Assembly (NCBI RefSeq): GCF_006517435.1
Contig: NZ_VHQG01000001.1
Location: 62,001 to 126,000 of the forward strand
DNA length: 64,000 nucleotides
Reading direction: 5' to 3'
Origin: Schumannella soli
GTDB lineage: Bacteria > Actinomycetota > Actinomycetes > Actinomycetales > Microbacteriaceae
Positions within the stretch are counted from its first letter, which is position 1; the number at the start of each line of letters is the position of its first letter. Below are positions 46,826 through 55,342 of this stretch, one piece after another. A model generated the notes under the pieces. That model did no database searches, had not been told where the DNA came from, and saw only the letters and a list, made by a program, of their open reading frames with translations. The position numbers and the translations under genes were made by a program.

Positions 46826-47779
46826 ATGCTGCGCAAAGTCGCCACCCTCGTCATCCCCGGCACCGCGCCCTTCGAGTTCGGCATCATGTGCGAGGTCTTC
46901 GGCATCGACCGCAGCGCCATGGGCGGACCGGTGTTCGAACACCACGTCGTCACCGCCGACCCCGGCCCGGTGCCAACCAGCCAGGGGTTCTCGATGAACA
47001 TCGACGACGACCTCTCGGCCTGCGCCGACGCCGACCTCATCACCGTGCCCGCGCACATGATCGAGCAGACCGACGAGCGCTACCTGCAGGTCATCCGCGA
47101 CGCCGAGGCACGCGGCGCCTGGGTGCTGAGCGTCTGCAGCGGAGCCTTCGTGCTGGCGCAGGCCGGCATCCTCGACGGGCGCCGCTCGACGACGCACTGG
47201 ATGCACTCCGACCGGCTCGCCGCCGAGTACCCGCAGACCGAGGTCGACCCCGACGTGCTCTTCGTCGAGGACCGCCGCGTGATCACGAGCGCCGGAACCG
47301 CCTCGGGCATCGACGCCGCCCTGCATCTGCTGCGCATCGAGTTCGGCGCCGCGGCCGCCAACGTCGTCGCCCGGCGCATGGTCGTGCCGCCGCAGCGCGA
47401 CGGCGGGCAGGCCCAGTTCATCGAGGTGAGCGTGCCCGAATGCCGCGACGACTCGCTCGCGAGCCTGGCCGACTGGATGCTGGAGCACCTCGACGAGGAG
47501 CTCGCCGTCGACGACCTCGCCCGTCGCGCCCTCATGTCGGGCCGCACCTTCGCCCGCCGCTTCCGCGCCGAGTTCGGCACGACGCCCGCCGCCTGGCTCA
47601 ACCGTCAGCGCCTCATCCGGGCGCAGGAGCTGCTCGAGCAGAGCGACCTGGGCCTCGAACCGCTCGCGCAGCGGGTCGGCTTCGGCACGGCGGCGGTCAT
47701 GCGCCACCACTTCCTCAAGGTGCTGGGCACGACCCCGACCGACTACCGCCGCGCTTTCGGCGCGCGCGTCGCGAGCTGA
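46826..47779 (+). CDS. GlxA-family transcriptional regulator (DJ-1/PfpI-like plus AraC HTH)
   Basis: A 317-residue regulator. The N-terminal DJ-1/PfpI-like domain (about 4-190) has SVCSGAFVLAQAG around the nucleophile-elbow Cys and HWMHSDRL; the AraC-type double helix-turn-helix (about 220-312) has SGRTFARRFRAEFGTTPAAW and VGFGTAAVMRHHFLKVLGTT. Relatives respond to amino-compounds or NO-related signals; the ligand is unknown here. ATG 46826 has GGAG upstream. It converges on the secreted-protein gene with 20 bp between stops. Confidence 0.9.
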   Translation: MLRKVATLVIPGTAPFEFGIMCEVFGIDRSAMGGPVFEHHVVTADPGPVPTSQGFSMNIDDDLSACADADLITVPAHMIEQTDERYLQVIRDAEARGAWVLSVCSGAFVLAQAGILDGRRSTTHWMHSDRLAAEYPQTEVDPDVLFVEDRRVITSAGTASGIDAALHLLRIEFGAAAANVVARRMVVPPQRDGGQAQFIEVSVPECRDDSLASLADWMLEHLDEELAVDDLARRALMSGRTFARRFRAEFGTTPAAWLNRQRLIRAQELLEQSDLGLEPLAQRVGFGTAAVMRHHFLKVLGTTPTDYRRAFGARVAS

Positions 47780-47799
47780 GGGCGCCGACGGAGCCGCGG

Positions 47800-48765
47800 T
47801 CAGGAGCGCACCGCGCCGAGCAGGGCGAGACCGAGCGGCGTCAGGTCGGGGCTCGCCGCGGTGGTGGCGGCCCACCGCACGTTCACGAGATCGCCCTTCT
47901 CGCTCAAGAGCCCGAGATCGGGGACCCGAACCGCGCGCCGAGCGCCGTCGACGGGGATCTCCGGATTCCCGGCCGCGATGAGCTCGTCGACGACCGCACT
48001 GCCGCGGGGCAGCACGTAGAACAGCACCGTGTACTCGTAGGCCTCGTCGAAGAGCATGCAGGAGAGCCAGCCGCCCGCCTCGGCCGCGGCCGCATAGCCC
48101 GCCGTCCACGGCGCCGGCCAGTTGCCGCCGCGCGCGATGACGTCGGTACGTCCCGCGAGAGCGGGCACGTCGATGCGTGCGGCGACGTCCTCGCAGGAAT
48201 CCGTCGGAACCGGCGCGACGACCGGCACGGCGACGCCACCGAGGCGCGCGAGCACTGCGGATCCGATGGCCGTGGTCGCGGCGAAGTCGATGGCGTGCAC
48301 GCTCTCGGCGAGCCCGGTGACCCAGAATCGATCGTCGGCGACGGAGATCCCGCAGAGTTCGCTGCCGGAGGGGCAGTCGACGCCGGCAGCGACATCGGCC
48401 GCGACCTCGACCGCGGCGACCGGCAGCACGTCGATCGCGAGGCTGGCAGCGACGCCATCGGACGCTGCCCAGACGCAGCTGACGCCACCGCGTGCGAGGA
48501 CCGCCCATCCCCGGGTATCGAAGATGTCGGTCGACGCAGCTGTCGTGACCGCGACACCGAGTGCCGCCGCGACGGCATCCGCGTCGGCGAGGTCCGCGCA
48601 GGCGACGTCGAGCGTCGTGGGCGGAGTCGGCTCGGCGCTGGGGCTCGTCGAAGCCGTGGGCTTCGGCGACGGGGATGCCACCGGTGCGGCCGTGAAGCCG
48701 GCGAGCGTCACGAGCATCGCGACGGGCAGGGCGAGCGCGGCGATCGATCCGAGTCGCGAGTTCAT
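47800..48765 (-). CDS. Secreted protein with two Cys-Trp domains (paralogue A)
   Basis: A 321-residue protein with a Sec signal (MNSRLGSIAALALPVAMLVTLAG, no lipobox Cys), a Pro/Ser/Thr linker, and two related domains of about 110-130 residues: the first from DVACADLADADAVAAALGV to VSCVWAASDG, the second from DSCEDVAARIDVPAL to GWLSCMLF. Each has an early Cys before a helix and a late Cys followed by Trp or a hydrophobic residue, suggesting one disulfide per domain. No database family is recognised. ATG 48765 has GAGAGGA upstream and lies ten bases after the next paralogue's stop, so they form an operon. Confidence 0.72.
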   Translation of the reverse strand: MNSRLGSIAALALPVAMLVTLAGFTAAPVASPSPKPTASTSPSAEPTPPTTLDVACADLADADAVAAALGVAVTTAASTDIFDTRGWAVLARGGVSCVWAASDGVAASLAIDVLPVAAVEVAADVAAGVDCPSGSELCGISVADDRFWVTGLAESVHAIDFAATTAIGSAVLARLGGVAVPVVAPVPTDSCEDVAARIDVPALAGRTDVIARGGNWPAPWTAGYAAAAEAGGWLSCMLFDEAYEYTVLFYVLPRGSAVVDELIAAGNPEIPVDGARRAVRVPDLGLLSEKGDLVNVRWAATTAASPDLTPLGLALLGAVRS

Positions 48766-48775
48766 GGGCGTCCTC

Positions 48776-49870
48776 TCATCGGCTCGCGTAGGCGAGCATC
48801 CCGGGGATCCACGTCGCCGCGGTCGCGAGCGCGGCGTCGGTCCAGTCGTAGTCGGTCCCGTCCGGGCCATACGGCGATGCCGTGACGAGGCTGCTCGTGC
48901 CGTCACCGGCGCACAGGTCGGCCGAGAGGCTGATCGAGGGCAGTCGCACGGCCCGCTTCACTCCGGAGAGCTGTACGGCCTCGCCGGACTCCGCGCACTG
49001 GTCGACCGTCGCGGTCGACCGGGGCAGCACGGTCACGCCGATGGCCTGATACCCGGTCTCGTCGTCGGCGCGTCGCCACGAGCACGTCGTCTCGCCGGCC
49101 CGCGCCGACGCCGCGTCGGAGAGCTGGTGGTAGTGCGGATAGGGATCGGCCGCGGACGAGGACTGGTCCGGCGAGGCCGGGGAGATCAGCCCGCTTCCGA
49201 GCACGCGCTCGACGCCGCCCGCGACGCCCAGCGCGGCGCAGTCGAGCGGCGACCGGGACGGCACGCGCGTGAGCGACGGGGCCGTGACGCCGTCGAGCGC
49301 CGCTTCGATGACGGCGACGAGCTGGGGGGCGGCCGCGGCCTGGCGCTCCACCGAGGCGGCATCGCTGCCCTCCACCGACACGCTCAGTCGGAAGTCGTAC
49401 CACCAGCCGTGGCGGACCGCGCTGAAGAAGCACTGCGGCACGCCGCTGCCGGGTGCCGTCTCCGGGGCCGGGCAGCCCTGCTGGGCGCCGGTGGCTACGG
49501 CGATCTGCTGCGCCGACCCGACTCCAGCCGGCACCACTCCGACGGAGTACTGCACCCAGTCGTCGTGCGAACCGACGCGGATCAGGCCCTCGCAGTCGAG
49601 ACCGGCCACCGCGCGCGGCGCGGCTCCGTGCCCGCCGACATTGCGATCGAGCTCGCCGGCGACACCGGTGACGCGGGTGACGTCCGAGAGCGGGAGCAGG
49701 CGGCTGCAGTCGCCGTCGAAGAGCGCACCGGCGGGGATCGCCGCCGAGGCGGAAGCGCCGGGCTTCGGGCTCGAGGCCCAGCCAGGGTCGGCGGCGGGAG
49801 CGCAGCCGGCCAGGAGGGTCAGGGAGGCGAGCGTCGCGATGGTCGCGAAGGCTGCGCGAGCGGAGGGCAT
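48776..49870 (-). CDS. Lipoprotein with two Cys-Trp domains (paralogue B)
   Basis: A 364-residue lipoprotein (lipobox LLAGC, Cys23). Domain one starts GDCSRLLPLSDVTRVTGVAG; domain two starts LDCAALGVAGGVERVLGSGL and ends ETTCSWRRADDETGYQAIGVTVLPR. The same early-Cys/late-CxW arrangement occurs in the neighbouring paralogues. ATG 49870 follows TAGATT (49882-49877) by six bases, with no Shine-Dalgarno, and a palindrome lies over the -35 region. It heads a two-gene operon with paralogue A. Function unknown. Confidence 0.75.
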   Translation of the reverse strand: MPSARAAFATIATLASLTLLAGCAPAADPGWASSPKPGASASAAIPAGALFDGDCSRLLPLSDVTRVTGVAGELDRNVGGHGAAPRAVAGLDCEGLIRVGSHDDWVQYSVGVVPAGVGSAQQIAVATGAQQGCPAPETAPGSGVPQCFFSAVRHGWWYDFRLSVSVEGSDAASVERQAAAAPQLVAVIEAALDGVTAPSLTRVPSRSPLDCAALGVAGGVERVLGSGLISPASPDQSSSAADPYPHYHQLSDAASARAGETTCSWRRADDETGYQAIGVTVLPRSTATVDQCAESGEAVQLSGVKRAVRLPSISLSADLCAGDGTSSLVTASPYGPDGTDYDWTDAALATAATWIPGMLAYASR

Positions 49871-49972
49871 GTCCGGAATCTACTGGCGGACGGAGTCCAT
49901 CCGACAGCTGTCGGAATCACAGAATCGCAACAATGCTCATCTTTCATGCCGCTCGCGGAATACGCGCCAGGG
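49868..49972 (-). promoter_or_regulatory. Promoter block of paralogue B with TCCGACAGCTGTCGGA palindrome
   Basis: The 16-bp perfect palindrome is at 49900-49915, centred 25 bp upstream of the TAGATT -10 element. The whole ~105-bp block resembles 52615-52719 upstream of paralogue C. Confidence 0.65.
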
Positions 49973-50011
49973 GCGGCCCGCAGACCCCGCCGCGGCCGTC
50001 GAGCACCGCCC

Positions 50012-51376
50012 TCAGCTGACGACCGGCGACACCCCGCCTCCCGGCACTCCGGAGCCGTCGCCCGTCCTATCCGGCTGCGGCGCCGGGCTCTCGAGATACT
50101 GGCGCGACAGCGTGCGGTACGAACGGGTCAGGAAGGCGAGCGCCGCCGCCACGACCATGACGAGACCGGCGACGAGGAAGACCAGCGCGATGCCGCGCGC
50201 CTCCCCCTCGCCGACGAGCCATCCCAGCTGCGCGCGCCCCGCATCCGACTTCATGAAGGGGATGATCGCGAACTCGGCGATCGGCGCGATGAGGAAGGCG
50301 GTGATCGGCGCGGCCGCCGACTCGAACGCCGCCGCGAAGCCGAAGACGCGCCCCTGCGTGCGGAACGGCACGACCCGCTGGATCACGGTCTGCTCGGAGG
50401 CCTCGACCGCCGGGATGAGCATCATGTACAGCCAGATGCCGACGGCGTAGAGCCACCACCACTCACGGATCGTGAACAGCGCGCCGAGCACGCCCATCAC
50501 CATCACGAGGATGAGCAGCGTGCGGATCGGGTTCCTGCCGAGCCCGAACTTCGCGATCAGCAGCCCGCCGACGATGAAGCCCGTCGCCGCGACGCCGAAG
50601 ACGACGCCCCAGATCTCGACCGGGAACAGCTCGAGGCCGTAGGGATCCATGAGCGCCATGTAGACGCCGCCGATGAGGTTGTTGAAGGTCGAGAAGATCA
50701 GCAAGGCGAAGAGCCCGGTCGCGGCGCGCACCGCCCGCACGCTGCCGCGGATGTCGACGAGCGGCTGGCGCTCCCCCTCCCGCTCGGGCTGCTCCTCGGG
50801 CACGCTGAGGAACAGCAGGTGGATGAGCGCGAGCGCCGACAGCGCGATGGCGATCAGCAGGGTCCAGCCCATCCCGAGCAGGCCGATCGCGAGACCGCTG
50901 AACACGCTCGTCACGATGAAGGCGAGGCCCTGCACGGTGCCGACGAGGCCGTTGGCGTTCGGCCGACGCTCCTCGGGCACGAGCAGGGTGACCGTGGTCG
51001 AGAGCGCGATGTTGCGCATGTTCTCGATCACCGCGCCGAACAGGATGATCGCCGAGAAGATCCAGAACATCGGCCCGCCCAGATCGAGCAGCCGCGACTC
51101 GGGGAACAGCAGGTAGAGCACGCCGGCGACGCCGAAGGAGATCAGCGTCGTCGCACCGGCGAACACCATGACCCGGTGCTTGCGGTGCCGGTCGACGATC
51201 GTGCCGAAGAGCATCGAGAACAGCGCCACGAGCAGCATGTACGCGCCGCCGATGATGCCCGTCGCGAGTACCGACCGCGTCTCGAGGTACACCCAGAAGG
51301 TCAGGGCGAACCAGAGGAAGCTCGTCGTGACGTTGGCGACGGCGGTGTTGACCAGGATCTGCCCGAAGGTCCGCAT
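50012..51376 (-). CDS. Major facilitator superfamily transporter
   Basis: A 454-residue protein with twelve predicted membrane segments, the MFS loop 2-3 motif (FGTIVDRHRKHRVM) and a soluble mid-loop (PEEQPEREGERQP). The C-terminus is a disordered Pro/Gly tail. It resembles MDR-type exporters of the enterobactin-exporter-like group; substrate unknown. The ATG at 51376 lies within a palindrome. It separates two members of the Cys-Trp family. Confidence 0.87.
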   Translation of the reverse strand: MRTFGQILVNTAVANVTTSFLWFALTFWVYLETRSVLATGIIGGAYMLLVALFSMLFGTIVDRHRKHRVMVFAGATTLISFGVAGVLYLLFPESRLLDLGGPMFWIFSAIILFGAVIENMRNIALSTTVTLLVPEERRPNANGLVGTVQGLAFIVTSVFSGLAIGLLGMGWTLLIAIALSALALIHLLFLSVPEEQPEREGERQPLVDIRGSVRAVRAATGLFALLIFSTFNNLIGGVYMALMDPYGLELFPVEIWGVVFGVAATGFIVGGLLIAKFGLGRNPIRTLLILVMVMGVLGALFTIREWWWLYAVGIWLYMMLIPAVEASEQTVIQRVVPFRTQGRVFGFAAAFESAAAPITAFLIAPIAEFAIIPFMKSDAGRAQLGWLVGEGEARGIALVFLVAGLVMVVAAALAFLTRSYRTLSRQYLESPAPQPDRTGDGSGVPGGGVSPVVS

Positions 51377-51394
51377 GTGAACACTGTAAACATG
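51374..51394 (-). promoter_or_regulatory. Palindromic operator over the MFS start codon
   Basis: The sequence has the form ATGTNNACANTGTNNACAT, extended by one C/G pair (16 of 20 paired positions match). Its edge is the MFS ATG itself, so a bound protein would block initiation. No obvious regulator gene is adjacent. Confidence 0.6.
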
Positions 51395-51439
51395 ACCTCC
51401 GACAGGCGGAAGGGCGAGTCGCCAGCGTGAGCCTCGGGG

Positions 51440-52591
51440 TCAGCCTCCGTAGCGGGCGAGCCAGGCCTCGACCGCGCTCACGAGCTCGCGGCGAGCGGCG
51501 TCGGGATCCGACGGGTGGTAGGTCGAGAACTGGATGACAGCGTCACCGCGCAGGAGCGAGAGAGACAGCGACCCGTCGCCATTCTGGGCGGGACTCGCGG
51601 CCAGGAGCGCCCCTTCCGCGCCCGCGACGTCGATGCGCTCGGCGCCGTCCGCCGCCAGCCGCCCTGCGAGCCGATCCCATGACCACCGGCTGAGCGGCAG
51701 AGACGAGATCAGCGGGCTCGCGCCGCCCGCGATCGACTCAGAGCCGCAGAAGAGCCAGGGACCCTGCCAGACCGTGGCGTTCTCGAGCAGTCCGTACCCG
51801 TCGCCCCCGGTCGCGAACCACGTGAGCCGGTCGATCCCGAGGCTCCGAGCGATGACGCCGTCGGGATCGATGTCCGTGCACTCGGAGGGCAGGACGACCG
51901 AGCTCGGGTACGGCGCACTCCACGGCGCGGCGATGCTCACCGTGCCGGCGATCGCCGACGCTGCCTGCGTCGCGATCGCCGCGAACTCGTCCCGACGCTC
52001 CGCAGAGCCGTCGACGTCGCGCACCACGATCGCGACCCGATCGGACGCGGCTCTCGCCTGGCAGCCGCCACCGAAGTCGTCGCAGTCGACGCGGGGTGCA
52101 TCCGGGGCGGAGACGGGCGATGACGGATCGTCGTAGTCGTCTCGCAGATACTGCGTCGCGGCCGGGATCGCGTCGAGGGGGATCGCGGTGACCCGCAACG
52201 ACGCCGCTCCGCTGGACCAGCGACACCCGAGCCCGCCGGACTGAAGCCAGCGGACCCGGAGCAGCGAGTCGGGGGCATCCCGCTCGAGCTTCGGCGCCCC
52301 GCCGAGATAGGCCTCGAGGGATGCGTGGTCGAGGATCTTCTCGCAATCGATCCGGATACGCGGCGTGGGCGCGGCGGGCGGCGTCGGGCTGGAACTCGTC
52401 GACGGCGCGACCGTCGGCTTCGGCGATGCGCTCGGAGCGGCGACGTCGGCGCCGGGCCTCACGGCGAACGCGATCGCGACGGCCGCGGCGACGACGACGG
52501 CGACGCCTCCTGCGATCGCGGTCGGAAGCATCCAGCGACGGCGGCGCGGACCAGGCGACGGCGCGGTGCCGCGGTACGGATCGTCGGTCAC
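51440..52591 (-). CDS. Membrane-anchored protein with two Cys-Trp domains (paralogue C)
   Basis: A 383-residue protein anchored by one N-terminal helix (about 23-47) after a basic cytosolic start, a Pro/Ser/Thr linker, then domain one (IDCEKILDHASLEAYLGG ... LGCRWSSGAASLRVTAIPL) and domain two (SECTDIDPDGVIARSLGI ... PWLFCGSES). It is a diverged paralogue of the proteins at 47800 and 48776. GTG 52591 overlaps the stop of a nine-codon leader; a GTG at 52654 is possible. Function unknown. Confidence 0.72.
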   Translation of the reverse strand: MTDDPYRGTAPSPGPRRRRWMLPTAIAGGVAVVVAAAVAIAFAVRPGADVAAPSASPKPTVAPSTSSSPTPPAAPTPRIRIDCEKILDHASLEAYLGGAPKLERDAPDSLLRVRWLQSGGLGCRWSSGAASLRVTAIPLDAIPAATQYLRDDYDDPSSPVSAPDAPRVDCDDFGGGCQARAASDRVAIVVRDVDGSAERRDEFAAIATQAASAIAGTVSIAAPWSAPYPSSVVLPSECTDIDPDGVIARSLGIDRLTWFATGGDGYGLLENATVWQGPWLFCGSESIAGGASPLISSLPLSRWSWDRLAGRLAADGAERIDVAGAEGALLAASPAQNGDGSLSLSLLRGDAVIQFSTYHPSDPDAARRELVSAVEAWLARYGG

Positions 52592-52617
52592 AGAGTCACC
52601 CGGGATGCGGAGGTCAT
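52588..52617 (-). CDS. Putative nine-codon leader peptide coupled to paralogue C
   Basis: ATG 52617 follows TACATT by seven bases and encodes MTSASRVTL; its TGA overlaps the GTG of paralogue C. The ATG is at the position equivalent to the true start of paralogue B. It may be a coupling ORF or a relic of the ancestral start. Confidence 0.4.
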   Translation of the reverse strand: MTSASRVTL

Positions 52618-52719
52618 GTCTCGGAATGTAGCGACGACGACGCCCATCCGACACCTGTCGCGATCACGAAACCACAACATTCCTCGCTTTCCATGCCGGG
52701 TGCGGAATACGACCGAGGG
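52615..52719 (-). promoter_or_regulatory. Promoter block of paralogue C with CGACACCTGTCG
   Basis: CGACACCTGTCG lies at 52649-52660, 25 bp upstream of TACATT (52630-52625). Layout and flanking bases match the block at 49868-49972, including GCGGAATACG near its far end. Confidence 0.62.
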
Positions 52720-52750
52720 TCCGCGCTGAGGAGGGCGGCGAGGGCGACCC

Positions 52751-53866
52751 TCAGCCGACGCTCGCGATAAACACCAGCCCGCTGCCGCGCAGCGTCGCGA
52801 CGGGCTCCTCGGCGAAGTAGACGGCGCCGCCGTGCGCGACATCCGCTCCGTTCACCGCACCGCTCCCCTGCGCCCACAGCGCGATCGCGGGGCGGCCGTC
52901 GAGCGCGAGGTCGACGCCCTCGGCGAGCGCCGCCTCGTCGACGACGGTGAGCACGAAGTCGGGCACGTCGGGGCGGAACACCCGCACCCCCGGTCGCGGC
53001 GTCTCCGGCGCGAGGTAGGGCACCGGCAGCGGCCGGAAGTCGAGCACGCCGAGCAGCTCGGGCACATCCACGTGCTTCGGGGTGAGCCCGCCGCGCAGCA
53101 CGTTGTCGCTCGAGGCCATGAGCTCGATGCCGAGGCCGCCGAGGTAGGCGTGGATGTTGCCGGCCGGCAGGTAGAGCACCTCGCCGGGCGTCAGCTCGAC
53201 CGTGTTGATGAGCAGCGAGATCACGATGCCGGGATCGCCGGGGTAGGCGTCGGCGAGCAGGCGCACCGTGTCCCAGCTGAGGCCGCGCGCCGACTCGGCC
53301 GCCGACGCCGACACGACGGCGGCGATGAGCGCATCCACGCCCTCGCCGCGGGTGATCAGCCATTCGAAGACGGGGCGCAGCTGCGCGTCGTCGCCGAGGC
53401 GCTCGATCAGGTCGGCGATGGCCGGGTCGCCCGCGGCATCCGCCAGCACCGCCCGTGTCTCGGCCGTCGCGCGGAAGCCGCACAGCGCCCGGAAGCTCTC
53501 GCTGAGCGCGTAGATGAGCTCGGGCTTGTGGAAGGAGTCCTTGTAGTTGCGCGTCGGGTCGTCGATCGCGACGCCCTCCGCCTCCTCGCGCGCGAAGCCG
53601 GCCTCGGCCTGCTGCGGAGTCGGATGCGCCTGCAGCGACAGCGGCGACGCCGCGGCCAGCACCTTGAGCAGGAACGGCAGCCGGCCGTCGACCACGTCGA
53701 GCAGCGTTCCCGAGCCGTCGGCGACGCGCGCCGGCGAACCGGGGTGCGCGCCCAGCCACAGCTCCGCCTCCGGAGCCCCGCTCGGCGCCGTGCCGAGCAG
53801 CTCGGCGATCGCCGTCGTCGAGCCCCAGGCGTAGTCGCGGGGCGTGTTGGTGATGGGCACGAGCAT
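52751..53866 (-). CDS. manA: Mannose-6-phosphate isomerase, class I
   Basis: A 371-residue zinc enzyme linking fructose-6-P and mannose-6-P. Motifs: DYAWGST near the N-terminus, the zinc-site LQAHPTPQQAE, PELIYALSESFRALCGFR, and the C-terminal cupin with YLPAGNIHAYLGGLGIELMASSDNVLRGGLTPKHVDV-type residues (the R-G-G-L-T-P-K-H-V-D signature). It supplies mannose-6-P to the mutase at 38.2 kb. ATG 53866 has AGGAG nine bases upstream. Confidence 0.95.
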   Translation of the reverse strand: MLVPITNTPRDYAWGSTTAIAELLGTAPSGAPEAELWLGAHPGSPARVADGSGTLLDVVDGRLPFLLKVLAAASPLSLQAHPTPQQAEAGFAREEAEGVAIDDPTRNYKDSFHKPELIYALSESFRALCGFRATAETRAVLADAAGDPAIADLIERLGDDAQLRPVFEWLITRGEGVDALIAAVVSASAAESARGLSWDTVRLLADAYPGDPGIVISLLINTVELTPGEVLYLPAGNIHAYLGGLGIELMASSDNVLRGGLTPKHVDVPELLGVLDFRPLPVPYLAPETPRPGVRVFRPDVPDFVLTVVDEAALAEGVDLALDGRPAIALWAQGSGAVNGADVAHGGAVYFAEEPVATLRGSGLVFIASVG

Positions 53867-54045
53867 GCGGGGAGTCTCCTGGCGGATGTCCACCACGGCC
53901 GACGGGCGACGGCTGTGGCGACCTACAAGACGGCCAGGGTGGTCTGGGCCGCCGATGCATCAAACTACCAAGCCGTTCGGGCATCCCCAGCGAGCCGGAC
54001 TAGCCTGCCGACGCCACCCGCCGAATCGGACCGATGGAGACACCG

Positions 54046-55266
54046 ATGACCCTCACCTCCGAGCCCGCCGCCGCCGCGAGCGACGCCACCGCGTTCAGCA
54101 CCCTGCGCAGCGACTTCTACGGTTTCGAAGACCTGCTGCCCGAGCACGAGAAGACCGCGCTCGCGGGCCTGCGGTCCTACCTCGCTGCCGAGGTCAAGCC
54201 GGTCGTCAACGGCGCGTGGGAGAAGGCGGAGTTCCCGCGCGAGATCCTGCCCGGCCTGCACCGCCAGCCGGTGTTCGGGATGCAGTGGGACGAGACGAAG
54301 ACCTTCGAGAACTCGGCCGTCTACCGCGGCTGGGTCGCGCTCGAGCTCGCCAGGGTCGACGCCAGCGTCGCGACCTACGTCGGCGTGCAGAACGGCCTCG
54401 CGATGGGGGCGATCGGCGTCGCCGGCTCGCCGGAGCAGCGCGCCGAGTGGCTGCCGCAGCTCGCCTCGGGCGAGCTGATCGGCGCCTTCGGCCTGACCGA
54501 GCCGCTCTCGGGCAGCGACAGCGCCCAGGGCCTGCGCACGGTCGCCCGCCGCGACGGCGACGACTGGATCCTCGACGGCGCGAAGCGCTGGATCGGCAAC
54601 GCGACCTTCAGCGACGTGACCGTCATCTGGGCGCGCAAGGCCGACGACGGCCAGGTCACCGGCTTCATCGTGCCGAACGACACCCCCGGCTTCACCGCCA
54701 CCAAGATCGAGAACAAGCAGAGCCTGCGCATCGTGCAGAACGCCGACATCGTGCTCGAGGGCGTGCGCGTGCCGGAGCGCCTGCGCCTGCAGAACGCGAA
54801 CACCTTCCGCGACACCGCCGCCGTGCTGCGTCTCACCCGCGCCGAGGTCGCCTGGGCCGCCGTGGGCAACTCCATCGGCGCCTACGAGGCGGCCCTGCGC
54901 TACGCGACCGAGCGCCAGCAGTTCGGCAAGCCGATCGCCGCGCACCAGCTCGTGCAGGACCTGCTGGCGAAGAGCATCGGCAACATCACCGCCTCCATCG
55001 CCATGGTCACCCGCGTCTCGCAGATGCTCGACCACGGCACCCAGCGCGACGAGCACGCCGCGCTCGCGAAGGCCTACGCGACGGCCCGGATGCGCGAGAC
55101 GGTCGCGTGGGCGCGCGAGGCCATGGGCGGCAACGGCATCGTGCTCGACTACGACGTCGCCCGTCACTTCGCCGACGCCGAGGCGCTCTACAGCTACGAG
55201 GGCACCCGTGAGATGAACACCCTCATCGTCGGCAAGGCGATCACCGGGCAGAGCGCCTTCGTCTGA
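54046..55266 (+). CDS. Acyl-CoA dehydrogenase, glutaryl-CoA dehydrogenase-like
   Basis: A 406-residue flavoenzyme oxidising an acyl-CoA at C2-C3. It shows GAFGLTEPLSGSD (FAD-binding loop), WIGNATFSDV, and the catalytic Glu in YSYEGTREMNTLIVGKAITG, matching the Glu370 region of glutaryl-CoA dehydrogenase. Substrate is inferred only by similarity. ATG 54046 has GGAG upstream and is preferred over ATG 54034; TAGCCT at 54002 could be its -10. It is divergent from manA. Confidence 0.88.
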   Translation: MTLTSEPAAAASDATAFSTLRSDFYGFEDLLPEHEKTALAGLRSYLAAEVKPVVNGAWEKAEFPREILPGLHRQPVFGMQWDETKTFENSAVYRGWVALELARVDASVATYVGVQNGLAMGAIGVAGSPEQRAEWLPQLASGELIGAFGLTEPLSGSDSAQGLRTVARRDGDDWILDGAKRWIGNATFSDVTVIWARKADDGQVTGFIVPNDTPGFTATKIENKQSLRIVQNADIVLEGVRVPERLRLQNANTFRDTAAVLRLTRAEVAWAAVGNSIGAYEAALRYATERQQFGKPIAAHQLVQDLLAKSIGNITASIAMVTRVSQMLDHGTQRDEHAALAKAYATARMRETVAWAREAMGGNGIVLDYDVARHFADAEALYSYEGTREMNTLIVGKAITGQSAFV

Positions 55267-55342
55267 TCCGGCGGCCCCGCCCGCTCCGCGGCTCCGGCGC
55301 GCACGCCGGAGCCGCGGAGGTCGCGCCGATACGCTTGCCCGC

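Noticed and set aside
48122-51430. A plus-strand open frame of about 1100 codons opposite two secreted-protein genes and the MFS gene
   Set aside because: Third-position GC bias and loss of domain logic show that it is a shadow of three minus-strand genes.
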